Source: Adineta vaga (lineage: Eukaryota > Rotifera). From it: a stretch of DNA of 64,000 nucleotides. Shown piece by piece: positions 12,956 to 24,951 of the stretch. Position numbers and translations under genes: made by a program. The first letter of the stretch is position 1; each line of letters starts with the position of its first letter. The notes under the pieces were generated by a model that did no database searches, was not told the origin of the DNA, and was given only the letters and a program-made list of their open reading frames with translations. Where the stretch lies: assembly GCA_021613535.1 (NCBI GenBank), contig CP075493.1:4092001-4156000 (forward strand), given 5' to 3'.

Positions 12956-14369
12956 AAAAATTCAAGAGCATGAAAATGAGTTTTCTTCTCGTCGAACGTC
13001 GATAAGAAGAGAAGAAAAACACATGTTTCACATTACCTATGCACGTTTTTTCTCCTTTCTATCTTGTTTTTTTCTTTCATTATATATCTTATGACTACTT
13101 CATGTCAAAAGGTTGAAAAAGAAAATTAATTCTAGCTACTAGTATTCATCTAATTCCGACTAAGATAATAATCAAATACTTGTGGAGAACATGTGCTTAA
13201 ATCTCTATTAGATAAATTTCGAATAAATTTCTACAACGCAAAATCAAATAATAAATAATTACGATTTCGATTTTTTTTCTTCTTTTTTTTCAAAAAACAA
13301 TATTAGTAATTAATTATTACTTAATTTTCTTTTTCTTATAAAACAAATTTTGACTATTCAATTTTTTCAACGGTTAAATCATCATTCTATAATCGAATAA
13401 AAAAGACATATTCCGTACCTGTTGAATTATGCTTTCTACTTATAGCAATGTTAAATAGTTGAATGTAAAGAAAAAAAGGCAAAAAAAAATATCATGTTCA
13501 TAGATTCTTTTCATATATGTTTCTTCCGGTCCGATAGCACTGACAGATAATTGTCAGTCATGCATGATCAAATAATCTAGGACAAATCTTCAGTAGAGCT
13601 GATTTTTTTTTCAAAATGAACATTTGTATATGTATTCCATTTTTCCAGTAAATTTACACGAATACTGTTACAACAATCTTGATATTATGAAAATCATTTT
13701 CCAAGAAGCAACTATTATCTTATATTACTTCCGTATTTCCTCATCGTTGATTCTATTCTTTGATCATGTCAATATGAAATAGTTTAGAAAAAGAAAATTA
13801 ACCATAAATAATTTATTTCAAACTAAAAACAGATCAATCGGTGATAATATTGTCGTTTCGGAAAAAAAAAGAATCATACAAATATATATATATATGTTAA
13901 TACTGAGACAAAAAAAAATATTGTGGCCAAAAAATCGGGGTAACATCAGCACGTGAAGAGAAACCGGTATACAGCGGGTCCAAAGATTATTGATTTGTTC
14001 ATGTATTAGCAACTTGATTCATCTAAAAAGTTCAAAAAAGGAACGTAAATATAATTTGTTTAACTGTTAAAGTATGTTCTACTCTATTCTATGATTTAGT
14101 TTGTCTACGATTCGTTTTAAACTCCTCACTTTTCGTATATGAAACTTTGTTTTTATATTGATGAATACATCATTATTTACCTTTGAGCTTGTTTATTGAG
14201 TCATTTTTAACTTTTCTAATGAAACAAGTTGATAATGATGCATGAATAGGTCGAGAATTTTTGAATCCATGATATATATATATATATGTATGATCTAAGA
14301 CGTAATATCTATGTCTATTGAATTGAAAAGAACTATGACTAAAAGAGTTTAATAATTGGTTAAAAAAAG
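12956..14369. other. Intergenic spacer, A/T-rich
   Basis: Long spacer with homopolymers and two short TA microsatellites (13881-13896 and 14272-14287). No supported exon or RNA gene. Confidence 0.6.
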
Positions 14370-15581
14370 TTATTTCGATGTAAAATCCAGAACGACTCGG
14401 CCACTAATTCTATAATTGATCATATCATCGAAGATTTCATTGATCTCTTCTAATTTTCGTTTTTGAACTTTACACTCGATTTTATGATGTCGGGCAATTT
14501 CTAAACATTCTTGTAAATCTTGTCGTGTACCAACAATTGAACCAACTAATTCAATTCCACCTAAAACACAATCGACAATGGGAACAGCCATTTTACCATT
14601 CGGTAAGGCAACAGCAACAACACGACCACCACGTCGAACAGATTGAAATGCTTGTTCAAATGCGGCTACAATAGGTACAGTAACAACGGCTGCATGGACG
14701 CCACCAACTTTGTCTTGAATCCATTTGCCATGTTGATCGGGTGTACCATCGAAAACTTCTTCAGCTCCCATTTCTTTTGATAATGCTACAGCAGTCTATA
14801 TAAATAATAACAACAATACGTTGATTCCTACTAGAAAACAAATATATCAAAATCTTGTTTACTTTATCATTAGGAGCAACAACAGCAACAACGCGCATTC
14901 CCATTGCGACTGCGTATCTAACAGCAACTGATCCTATATTAAACAAAAGCAAATTTGACATAAATATAGTAAATAATCGAATTCTTTTCGTATTTACCAA
15001 GACCACCAACACCAACGATCGATACCCATTGACCAGGTCGAACTTGAGAAACTTTCAATGCTTTATAAACAGTAACACCTGCACAATAGAGTGGAGCAGA
15101 TGTATACGGATCCATTCCATCCGGTAATTTTACTGCAAAATTCGCATCCATAAGTCCATATTCAGCAAAACATCCATCAATTGAATATCCAGAATTTATT
15201 TGTTGTTTACAAAGAGTTTCTCGACCAGTTAAACAATATTCACAATGAAGACAACTTGCATGTAACCATGGTACACCGATAATATCACCTTTTTTCAAAT
15301 GATCGCCAACCATTGAACCTAATTCAACGATTTCACCAATACCTTCATGACCAGGTATACGTGGTAATTGAGGTTTAACATCCCAATCTAATTCAAAGAA
15401 ATACGAAATCAACGATCAAATAATATATCTCTATTTTACCTCCATGTGCAGCATGTAAATCGGTGTGACAAACACCACAAGCAATATTTCTAATTAAAAC
15501 ATCATTTGGTCCAGGTTTTGGAATTTCGACTTGTTTAATTTCAAGCGGTTTCTTGAATGCAGTAACAACAGCAGCTTTCAT
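14370..15581 (-). CDS. Zinc-dependent alcohol dehydrogenase, microbial AdhP/yeast-ADH type
   Basis: Medium-chain dehydrogenase that interconverts alcohols and aldehydes with NAD(P), about 340 aa. Exons 15581-15440, 15387-14998, 14933-14863, 14795-14370, all phase-consistent. Catalytic zinc ligands are visible: GVCHTDLH (Cys and the His relay), PGHEGIGEI (His-Glu) and the later Cys of [12 protein letters not shown]. The structural zinc lobe has four Cys in CLHCEYC...LC. The Rossmann glycines are [14 protein letters not shown] (split by an intron after GLG). At the end of the second beta strand the sequence is VVAVVAPND rather than the usual acidic residue, hinting at altered cofactor preference. 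Overall it looks closer to bacterial/fungal AdhP than to animal class I/III ADH, so it is a candidate horizontally acquired gene that later gained introns. The neighbouring spacers give no pathway context. Confidence 0.9.
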
Positions 15582-16936
15582 TTTAATCTAACATAAAGAT
15601 AAAACAGTCGACAATTAAGAATTTTTTGACGGAGAAAAACAAATCATATTGTATCTTATCTGTCGTAAATTTCACCGATTTCTCAGTCGATATTTATAGA
15701 CCTTGACTAAGGGCAACGCGTTCGAATGAAGAAAAAAAAGGGAACTAATAGGACATTTGTGAAAGAACGCAAAGAAATATATAGAATGGAGAATATTTCA
15801 TCTATCATGACTATTTACTACAATATGACTAGAAAGAAAGATTATCGAAAACAAAACAAAAAAGACATGTTTCTTTACTTTGATATTGTCTTTAAATTTA
15901 TATATAACCACGCCCGACCACCACCCTTTACGAAATGAAAATGCAATACTATCGACGAGCGAATCGTTGATGAAGAAAATAAAAACATCGCAGCAACTGA
16001 GAGACGTGTAAAGAGAAAGAAGCGTACATCAAGACTTTAGAGAACAGAAAAGCAAAAAATAGAATCGGGTACATCAACCCTTATATTTCCTATGCATGTG
16101 TTCGTAGCGAATAATTCTTCTATCCGAAGAGAACGGCATAACCATAATGTGTGTCAAAACAAAACTCTTCATACGCAAAGAAAAAGGAAACGATGTTTTT
16201 CTTTGAATTCTTGTAATAAAAACTAACTGAAACATCCATCTGAAATAATTATCTATTCATTTTTAACAAAACAGCATGTGGTAGTTATCAAAGAAAAGAA
16301 AACAGATGACAAGCAAGATATTTGTTAGTCATTTTATCTGATCAGAAATATCATGAATAAATGAACTTTTGAAAAAAGACGCACAACAACGATAGATAAA
16401 CGGAAATATATAAAGAACTAATTGGAGCAGAGAAAGATTACTCGAAAAAAGTCGATAGAGGTCAGAAAAGGACATCGTATAAAAATCACACACTAAATAA
16501 AAACGACGTAGTTGAATCATAGAAGATGTCTCACAATCGATAATTGGTTCAACTCTTATTGAGTTTCAAGGATGCCTTTACTTTCACGAGCAAAACGAAA
16601 TCTTTTTCGGATGAAAAAAAAGAGCGTTCGAGAATGTATGTGTGCGGGGGGAAAAAGTACTATACATGAAATTTATCGAATGAAGTAAACAAACACTCAA
16701 AACGATGTTCTTTTTTTCTTTCCCTTTCACCTTCTTTAATATTATTAGAACGATAGTATAAGTGCATACGCACAGAACGAATACAATCCGACGATTATTA
16801 TTTTTCGCATGAATGAGAAATAAAGAATGATAAAGTTCATTTTCGATTTCTATTAGTACAGAAACAAAAAAATATTCACATTATAAACAAAACAAAATGG
16901 GATTAGTTGCTTGTTTTTTAATCTCTTCCATAATAT
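15582..16936. other. Intergenic spacer
   Basis: AT-rich, with many A-runs and no supportable reading frame. Short ORFs on both strands here lack domain motifs and splice context. Confidence 0.6.
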
Positions 16937-18314
16937 TTACAATCTTTCAGTTATAACAGGAGGCAAAGCAAGTTCTTCGATTGTTACTGTACTATGTTTA
17001 TAGCTCTTCATTGCTGCTTTTAGTTGTTCTTCACTTTCTTTTAATTTTGGATCTTTAAAATCATATGTTACAACATTCAGATTAGGAAAGTTAAACAGTA
17101 ACAGCTCTTTCAAATTGTTCAATAAATCTTTACTAGGGGTATAAGTGCCAGAGCCATTGTCAAACACAATCTCCCATTCATTGCTATCATCATTAGTCTC
17201 ATTCCAATGATTCCATCCATTCTTTGGTCGAATGTGAAATTCACCTGCATATCGAACATATTCACTGCCATTTGCTAACAAAGCATGTTTACTGGCAAAA
17301 TCCGTAAAAAACTGGCCACCTGTTTCACTAAATCTCCATGTATAATTATCGATCACATATGTATAAATAGATGGTTTGATTCGTTTTGTTGTTTTGTCAA
17401 CAAAGACATGTTTCCATAGATCATCAGCACTATTCAAATGACCATTTTCATTGTGTTTCACAGTTCGGCCGTAGAGTGCTTTGTGTGTTAGTTTAATGGT
17501 TGTTTTAGAGAGAAGAGAAACTGGACATTTACCAAAGATAACTTGTGCTGATCTGTAGTGAGTATTCCAATGTTGTCGTTGATATGGTGGAAAGTAAACT
17601 GAAATACGTCGCATGGGTATTTTCCATGTTGAATAGACACAATCAGCATTGAGCATAGTTAATCGACCGATGGCATATGAATCATGACGAAAGTATCGAC
17701 AAGGACCGTCGAAAGTGTAGCGAGGCAGTCGTTTTGTTTCATCCGATGATTGCATTGATTGGATCGATAAATGAAACTGACCATGTTTATTTCCTGCGAA
17801 ACTGATAATATCATGACCGCCAGGTGGAGCGTGATAATTCATGATATTAAGTATTTCAATTCGACCGATATAATCATCGGTAGGTTCTTCATCATCTTTA
17901 TCGAATAAAGTAATCGAAAGCTTCGCAGTCATTGGAATATTTCGAACAATCCATTGTTCGTTATCCCATTTCGGTGACGAAGTGTTAGGTAAGATCGATG
18001 ATCTAGAATATATGTATTGAAAGTCGTCTTTTCTATCACGTAAGAGAGAACATATTTACGTGTAAGTTATTTGATGATCAATATTTGCTATAAAATACGG
18101 ATCGCTATATCCAATAATATCCGTTTTTGGTAAATTCTATAAGAAATATAAACTTTATTTTTGTCAATAAATTCTCAAATTCAAATCAAAATCTCACTTC
18201 TGCTGACAGAAATTGAATAACAACATCATATGCGTCAGATGGTTCACTATATACCAATAATGTTGCTTCAGGAATGACACTTTTCAATCCATCGGAAACA
18301 GTATGTGAAGACAT
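16937..18314 (-). CDS. C2-domain protein of fungal appearance, tandem copy 1
   Basis: About 419 aa from exons 18314-18198, 18136-18060 and 18002-16937 (phases 0, 2). The N-terminus forms a C2-like calcium/phospholipid-binding module: NLPKTDIIGYSDPYF, then TSSPKWDNEQWIVRNIP and FDKDDEEPTDDYIGR, which supply the usual Asp clusters. The remaining about 270 residues are a conserved region (CRYFRHDSYAIGRLTMLN, YSTWKIPMRRISVYFPP, HKALYGRTVKHNENG, DDLWKHVFVDK, TWRFSETGGQFFTDFASKH, VVTYDFKDPKLK) that I know mainly from fungal C2-containing hypothetical proteins. Function is unknown. The exon lengths of 117 and 77 bp are identical in copy 2 (20289-18883). Residues from the Gln/Ser stretch to SGTY are essentially identical between copies, while the C2 part and the C-terminal tail differ strongly. 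No signal peptide is seen, so it is probably cytosolic or membrane-associated. Confidence 0.85.
17041..17760 (-). repeat. High-identity tract shared with 19029-19748
   Basis: About 720 bp nearly identical to 19029-19748 (offset 1988), with only scattered, mostly silent differences (for example near 17466, 17560 and 17583). On both sides similarity falls abruptly to that of diverged paralogues. This pattern fits gene conversion between the two C2 genes. Confidence 0.85.
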
Positions 18315-18882
18315 ATGGGTAGCTACTATTTTATTTTGATGTTTTTGTTTTTTGTTTCTGGTCTGTATTATATGAAAATATTATGATCATAATGATTTAA
18401 GAGATTATGCAGTATTTCTTTTTTTCCTTTTGTTTCGTCAGTTTGATACATACGTCAACGTTAAGATTAGTCACGTATGTGTGTATAGTAAAAGAGAAAA
18501 AAGAAAGAAGGTGCTCATTCTGACTCATCAACGTCATTACTTTTCTACGCATATACGTAGTAAATTAATTCGTCTAATATTTTTTGTAATTGGGTGTATT
18601 CGTAGCGTAAATAGGCTGGAAGAATATTGTTTTTGACTGTAAAGTTTCGATTCTAAACTATTGATTAGACCATAATCAATAGAATCATTCTACACTTGGT
18701 TATTCATTTGATTTATATCATTTTTTATTGAATAATAATAATTCGATCCATATCACAAACTATCGTTTAACATTATTTGAACAAGTCTGTCAATGACTTG
18801 CTGTGAAAGTAATATCTACTAATATCTACACAATTTATTCTTCCTAATTTGATAAATACAACAATTTACACAAATAAAATAG
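18315..18882. other. Spacer between tandem C2 genes
   Basis: AT-rich spacer between the two tandem C2-domain genes. Contains no supported exon; a short plus-strand ORF has no recognisable domain. Confidence 0.55.
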
Positions 18883-20289
18883 TTATCTAATATCTTCATT
18901 TTCTGCACGTACAGTACCATCACATATATTTGGTACCTTTGGTAGGTAATGACTAACAAGTTGATCAAGTGCCTTGGTTACAGATTTGTATTTTTCCATT
19001 GCTGCTTTTAGTTCTTCAACACTTTTCTTTAATTTTGGATCTTTAAAATCATATGTCACAACATTCAGATTAGGAAAATTAAACAGTAACAGCTCTTTCA
19101 AATTGTTCAATAAATCACTACTTGGTGCATATGTGCCAGAGCCATTGTCAAACACAATCTCCCATTCATTGCTATCATCATTAGTTTCATTCCAATGATT
19201 CCATCCATTCTTCGGTCGAATATGAAATTCACCTGCATATCGAACATATTCACTGCCATTTGCTAACAAAGCATGTTTACTGGCAAAATCAGTAAAGAAC
19301 TGGCCACCTGTTTCACTAAATCTCCATGTATAATTATCGATCACATATGTATAAATAGATGGTTTGATTCGTTTTGTTGTTTTATCAACAAAGACATGTT
19401 TCCATAGATCATCAGCACTATTCAAATGACCATTTTCATTGTGTTTCACAGTTCGACCATAGAGTGCTTTGTGTGTTAGTTTAATGGTTGTTTTAGAGAG
19501 AAGAGAAACTGGACATTTACCAAAGATAACTTGTGCTGATCTGTAATGAGTATTCCAATGTTGTCGTTGATACGGTGGAAAGTAAACTGAAATGCGTCGC
19601 ATGGGTATTTTCCATGTTGAATAGACACAATCAGCATTGAGCATAGTTAATCGACCGATGGCATATGAATCATGACGAAAGTATCGACAAGGACCGTCGA
19701 AAGTGTAGCGAGGCAGTCGTTTTGTTTCATCCGATGATTGCATTGATTGAATAGATAGATAAAAGCGACCATTATATTGACCAAAAGCACCGATAATTTT
19801 ATGGCCTTTTTGAGGAGGTTGATAATCAATAAGATCGTCAACAATAAAACGACCAATATAATCATCAGCAAGTTTTTCATCGTCTTTATCATAGAGTTTA
19901 ACAATTAATTTAGCATTACGAGGAATATTTCGTACAATCCATTGTTCATTATCCCATGTCGGTGATGAAGTATTCGGTGAAATGGCTGATCTTAAAATGA
20001 TTGAAGGTATATTTATTTCTCTTTCCATTCTACAGTAAACTTACGTGAATGACATATGTTCATCGATTCTAGCAACAAAATATGGATCATTATATCCGAC
20101 CATATCCATTCTTGGTAAATTCTAAAAAATGAAATATCAGATAAAATGAAATAAAACTATATAATACCATACTTTAGCTGAACAAAATTTAATAAATACA
20201 TCATAACTATCAGGAAAACTTTCATTATGAAGAATTGAGTTTTCCGGAATTGTTAGAACAAGAGCAGATGCAATTGAGTATGAAGTCAT
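18883..20289 (-). CDS. C2-domain protein of fungal appearance, tandem copy 2
   Basis: About 433 aa from exons 20289-20173, 20121-20045 and 19990-18883, the same architecture and intron phases as copy 1. C2 module: NLPRMDMVGYNDPYF, TSSPTWDNEQWIVRNIP, YDKDDEKLADDYIGR, retaining the Asp residues expected to bind calcium. Its C2 region differs from copy 1 at roughly half of positions (GRFIVDDLIDYQPP versus GRIEILNIMNYHAPP), but the following 200-odd residues are identical apart from a few at the end. The C-terminal tail is unique (LVSHYLPKVPNICDGTV). Both copies lie head-to-tail, 568 bp apart. Biochemical role unknown; the conserved C-terminal block is probably an enzyme or binding fold not recognised here. 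Confidence 0.85.
19029..19748 (-). repeat. High-identity tract shared with 17041-17760
   Basis: Partner of the tract in the neighbouring C2 gene. Boundaries fall inside exon 3 of both genes rather than at gene ends, which argues for conversion rather than recent whole-gene duplication. Confidence 0.85.
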
Positions 20290-20942
20290 TACTATTTATG
20301 TATCGAGAAATATCTTACATGTAATAGTACTCTTAATAAAATTATTACCGTTCACTATACTTTTATATGAATATTTTCTTTTTGTGTAGGATTTTTACTC
20401 ATTCATGTATATGATTCTATGTCACGCTTTATCTATGAGTGTCATTGAATAATTTCATCATGTTCCAATATTGACAAAATTGTGACGCATTTCAATTTAT
20501 TCGTCAGAATGCTTTTCATTCGTTCGGTTAACTTTTATTTTCTTTGTATAGGAAATGACTCATATGTGACATGCTTAATCATCGTAACCATGCAATCACA
20601 TCACATTGTGTCTGTGTTTGTGTATGTGTAAAAAGAGAGAGACAGAAAGAAAGGAGAATCTAGGCGTATCATTGGTTATGTATACTATTTGCATTTTGAT
20701 CGTATTTTTTCTCTTTATCATATTCAAACAAAAATATCAACTAGTAAAATAGAAAAGAAAGTAAGCATTACTTTTAACGTCATAAAAAAACATTTCGGGT
20801 ACAATTAATCAAAAATAAATTTTATCAGTGACTGTACAGAAAAGGACATGATGTACTTGGATTGGTAAACGAAGGACATGTAAACAAATCTATTTCATGC
20901 TACAAAAAATTGTACATTAAATAAATCAAAATAAAAAAAGAT
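20290..20942. other. Intergenic spacer
   Basis: Spacer between C2 copy 2 and the Kv channel. Includes a GT-rich stretch near 20606-20632. No coding or RNA feature supported. Confidence 0.55.
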
Positions 20943-22981
20943 TTAAAATGCTTGAATATTCGGATGTTTAACATCCTCATTATTTGTTGTCGATGTATCC
21001 GATGATGATATTGTCCACAGTTCTTTACTATCATTATCCATTAATTTCAAATCGATATCAATATCAGCCATGGAAATTGCTTCGGTTAATTTTTTCTTCA
21101 TGAGATTTATTATTCGATCCGTTGGTTGATTATCTTTCTCAAGTTTTTTATTATTAAATGAAAGAATAAATTGAAATTTACAGGATTGATGTTGATCATG
21201 TTTGATTTTACCGTGAAATGTTGAAAATTGTTGAGAAAAAACTGCGGATAATTCTCGTCTACGACTTCCTTTTCTCGACAATACACCTGATTTTGTATCA
21301 TCATCAGTATTTGTCATCATATCTAATTCAACTGAGGATATTTCTGGTTCTGCTATATACATTTTTCGATTATATACACGTTGATAACGATCAACAAAGA
21401 CTGATATCAGCATACCCATCATTGCTGGACCACTTAGAGCACATATACAAGTTATAATACGACCGGCAGCTGTAATTGGATACATATCTCCATATCTAAA
21501 ACAAATGTAAAAGATCGAATACATAGGTTTCAAACGATCTATTTAATAATTTACCCAACTCCAGTCATTGTAATAATTCCCCAATAAGTTGCACGAGGAA
21601 TTGAATCAAATACATCCGCATTTGTTCCTTGTTCAACAAAATAAGTTGCTGTACCAAATAAAAATGCAACTAAAGTTGCAATCGTAATCATAACTGCAAA
21701 ATCAATTAATGATTCTTTTAATGTTGCACTCAATACACGTAAGGATTTCAATCGTTTAAATACTAAATAAATTTTAAAAATTCGTGAAAACCGTAGCACT
21801 CGTAAGATGCGTATGCAAAGTATCACATTTGTATCTAAACCAATATCTTGATCAGCCAATTGAATAGCAAGAAAAACATAATAAGGTACGATAGCACCTA
21901 AATCTATCCAGTTAAAAAATGAAAGTATAAAACGAAAATATGAAGGTGTACTGATAAATCGAAGAACGAATTCGATAGTAAAAAATATCACACAGATTGT
22001 TTGAATAATAAAAAATGGCGAAATAAATAATGCTGAACAACGTGGAACATATGTTGCATTTAATGAAAGATTTGCTCGTTCTTTACAAATATTATCCCAA
22101 TGATCGGTATAATCAGGTAAAGATTCAACAGCTAATGAAATACACGAAAGAATGGTGAAAAGTGTAGAGATGATATTAATCGCACGTGAAATTGAAGAAT
22201 GTTGAGGAAATTCCAGATAAAACCAAATATATCGCCGCCAAATCATTTGTGGCATGGCAATTTTTTCTACATCCTTAATATTTTCAACTTGACGAGCTTG
22301 AGTCGCTGCATCGTGACCCAATTCGAAAAATGCAATTTCTTCAAGAAATGTATCAATGGGAACAAATTCTGGCCGACGAAGACGTCCATGGGATTGATAA
22401 TAATACAGAATAGCTTCGAAACACGTACGATGTCGATCAAAAAAATATTCTTGTGTTTGAGAATTCCAATAATATTTACGTTTTTTAGCATTTCCTAATA
22501 ATGTATTCGGATATAATTCTAATGTCTCAAGATATGTTTGAAAACGATCGCCACTAACATTAATAGTTATAATTGATGGTTGTTCACTTTCATCAGGTGT
22601 TAATCGACTTAGTCGTCGAATTGAACGTATTTCAAGTAGTTCATCACAGAGATTCAATGGTATCGAACTAGAATCAATTAGCATTCGATTAGAATGATTA
22701 GAAGTTGATTGTATTGAAAATTACCTTAGAGCATCATGATTTCTAATTTCAGGAAACATAAATGAACGATTTAAACGTGACGGAGTTTGTCTGCTACAAA
22801 AAGAAAATGAATTAGAAAGGATTTATCTCGATGTATCCAAATTACAACAAAAAACATACGGCGAAGATTTCGATAATGTTGAATCATGTTCAGCAGATAT
22901 AGTTGGTATTTTTAGTTTATGTTTTGTTGAATTATGACTGCTGGTACGTTGTTTGTGATCATTCGATAAGTCGTCTTGCAT
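20943..22981 (-). CDS. Voltage-gated potassium channel, Shaker/Kv1-like, with variant selectivity filter
   Basis: Exons 22981-22860, 22793-22725, 22667-21555, 21495-20943 with matching phases. After a Ser-rich N-terminus comes the T1 tetramerisation domain (ITINVSGDRFQTYLETLELY, EYFFDRHRTCFEAILYYYQS); no zinc-binding HxxxC..CC motif, as in Kv1. Six membrane segments follow. S4 has regularly spaced charges, ILCIRILRVLRFSRIFKI. The pore reads ITMTGVG, an intron, then YGDMYP: the first filter residue is Gly where Kv channels have Thr (TVGYG). S6 lacks the Pro-Val-Pro hinge (LSGPAMMGMLISVFVDRY). The C-terminal tail of about 170 residues is hydrophilic with Arg/Ser stretches. It should form a tetrameric plasma-membrane K+ channel; the filter and S6 changes could alter selectivity, inactivation or gating. 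The family call is secure. Confidence 0.92.
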
Positions 22982-23970
22982 CTTCGTCTTAATCGATGTC
23001 TAAATGATTTATGACGAAACAAATAATGAATACAGAAAAAAACAGAAAGAACGAAAGAACATATTAGACCATGTGGATAGTAAATACTCATTCACTGTAC
23101 TAACTGTATGGTTAAATTTGATTGTTTTCAAAATATGATCTTGTTTTTATGAAATAAAAAAAAACCGTAATGATATATACATATGAAAAGCACGTTTACA
23201 GGTACGCACAATCGAAGGTAAAATCTATACAAATCAATAATATGTATTTTTCTCTCAAGTGGAGAAAAAAATATATCCTGAAAAATAGATAAAAATATCG
23301 ATTAACTTCAAAAGGTTTATCTGATATGTCACAAAGCACAATTAAAGGTAGTTTTATGGATGAAATCAATAACGATCTAAATAAGTTAAATCAAACTGAT
23401 TAACTATTCTCTTTGTTAAAAATAATATTCATATTGTTGTGCATCTGCTTTTCTATCTGCTCCATTATGTTGCGAAGTCAACAGCAATCATCGATGAATG
23501 GATTGTACATTTAAAGCAGTTATTTTCATATTTTAAATTACTATGGATACCATTTGAACTACTATTTAAATTTATAGACACGATGAAATATGTATTTGAT
23601 AAGACTCTTTTGAAATTTAGTCATTTGCAAAAGAACTTTTTAGTAGAAAAATATAAAACGATATTAATGAACAACGAGGTCATATGAATAGTTTCGATTA
23701 TGAATTAAATACTTTCTACTAATCTGGAAAATCTCTACAATAATTTTCTCTGTTAACTATTCTTAATGACAAGATTTCATTATAAACATACTTAGATCAA
23801 GAATTTCCTTTCGCCTTTCTACTTTTTCACAGTACATTAAAGCCATTAATTTCAGGTATAATTACACTTGACAGTATGACATCAGTGATTCTTTTAAATA
23901 ATATAAATCATGTACCAAACGATGAAAATCAATTAATTTATTTTAATAAATTCATAAAACAACAACATAC
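22982..23970. other. Intergenic spacer
   Basis: AT-rich spacer. An open frame at 23439-23687 lacks an ATG and any domain, so I do not call it. No other feature. Confidence 0.5.
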
Positions 23971-24951
23971 TTATCTTCTAAACATTGATTGTAATAGATT
24001 TCGCAAAGTATTTCGAAAAATTCGTCCACCACTCAATGTATAAATATAAAAGGGCATTCCACTAGCAGCATAACTGAGAAGTAAAACAAAATTATAAAGA
24101 AAATGATCCATAGAAATGTGTAATAACAATTTCTTTTCAGACATTGTTAATGTTGTATATAATTTTTCAATGACTTGAGGAATTGTTAATAAAACTAAAA
24201 GAATAATTTGTCGAAAAAGTACATGTAATAGGTATCGATCAAGTTTTCTCCAACGTTCTTGCTGAATATAGATCTGATTTTCAGTTCTATTCGGAATAGT
24301 TTGCCGTTGTAATAATATTATCGAAGAAATTTGACGAACATTTGAGATTGTCATTAAACCAAATATAAACATAGTCAATATTGGACATAGAATTGTTATC
24401 GATGCATAAATTATATCCGTTATCAAACGACATCGAACATCCTTTCCATAACATTGAAGTGGTGCATCGAAAATATTCGCTTCATAACAATAAAGTACTT
24501 GACTATAGATAAGTGAACAACATACAACAAATAGAATAGATACTCGTTGAGCATTTCGTAATGAACTCAGTTTTCGTCTTTGATAGTGATGACATGATGA
24601 ACACCAACGATCAAAAGTTGCTAATGCGATTAGCCAAAATGCAATTGTTCGTGAAACTAACATAATATAAACACGAATTTTACAAAGAGAAGTATTTGTA
24701 TTTGTAAAGTCTAGATGCCATCCGGATAGAATTCGTGTTGTTAAACCGAAACAAATCGAAATAAGATTTGCAATTGATGAAAGAAGAAAACAATATGCAC
24801 ATGGATTTAATCGAAGTGATGGTTGAGATAAAACTAAACAATTCAAAAGATTTCCAATTGTTCCAAAAAGTAAAATAATAATCGAAAAATAACGATTAAA
24901 TTGAATAGATAGTTCATTTAATAGTCTACTTAGCTCAACCTCCGATGACAT
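23971..24951 (-). CDS. Orphan rhodopsin-like 7TM receptor
   Basis: Single-exon 326-aa receptor. Start chosen at 24951 (MSSEVELSR); a longer in-frame start at 25041 would add 30 residues with no obvious role. TM1 has GTIGNLLNCLVL (the conserved GN), TM2 LNPCAYCFLLSSIANL, a Cys before TM3 (SLCKIRVYIM), and TM3 ends with TFDRWCSS, a DRY variant. The TM5-TM6 loop is basic with QERWRKLDRY. TM7 ends SGMPFYIYTLSGGRIFR in place of NPxxY. This divergent class A family, with Pro-Phe-Tyr in TM7, is multiplied in bdelloids; three other members occur in this window (49738-48712, 54799-55751, 59675-58686). Ligand unknown; chemosensory or neuropeptide roles are possible. Confidence 0.85.
   Translation of the reverse strand: MSSEVELSRLLNELSIQFNRYFSIIILLFGTIGNLLNCLVLSQPSLRLNPCAYCFLLSSIANLISICFGLTTRILSGWHLDFTNTNTSLCKIRVYIMLVSRTIAFWLIALATFDRWCSSCHHYQRRKLSSLRNAQRVSILFVVCCSLIYSQVLYCYEANIFDAPLQCYGKDVRCRLITDIIYASITILCPILTMFIFGLMTISNVRQISSIILLQRQTIPNRTENQIYIQQERWRKLDRYLLHVLFRQIILLVLLTIPQVIEKLYTTLTMSEKKLLLHISMDHFLYNFVLLLSYAASGMPFYIYTLSGGRIFRNTLRNLLQSMFRR

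Noticed and set aside
13881-14287. TA microsatellites as possible regulatory elements
   Set aside because: Two short TA runs in a long AT-rich spacer; nothing beyond composition.
23439-23687. 82-codon open frame on the plus strand
   Set aside because: Starts at GTG, no signal, domain or splice context; AT-rich background.
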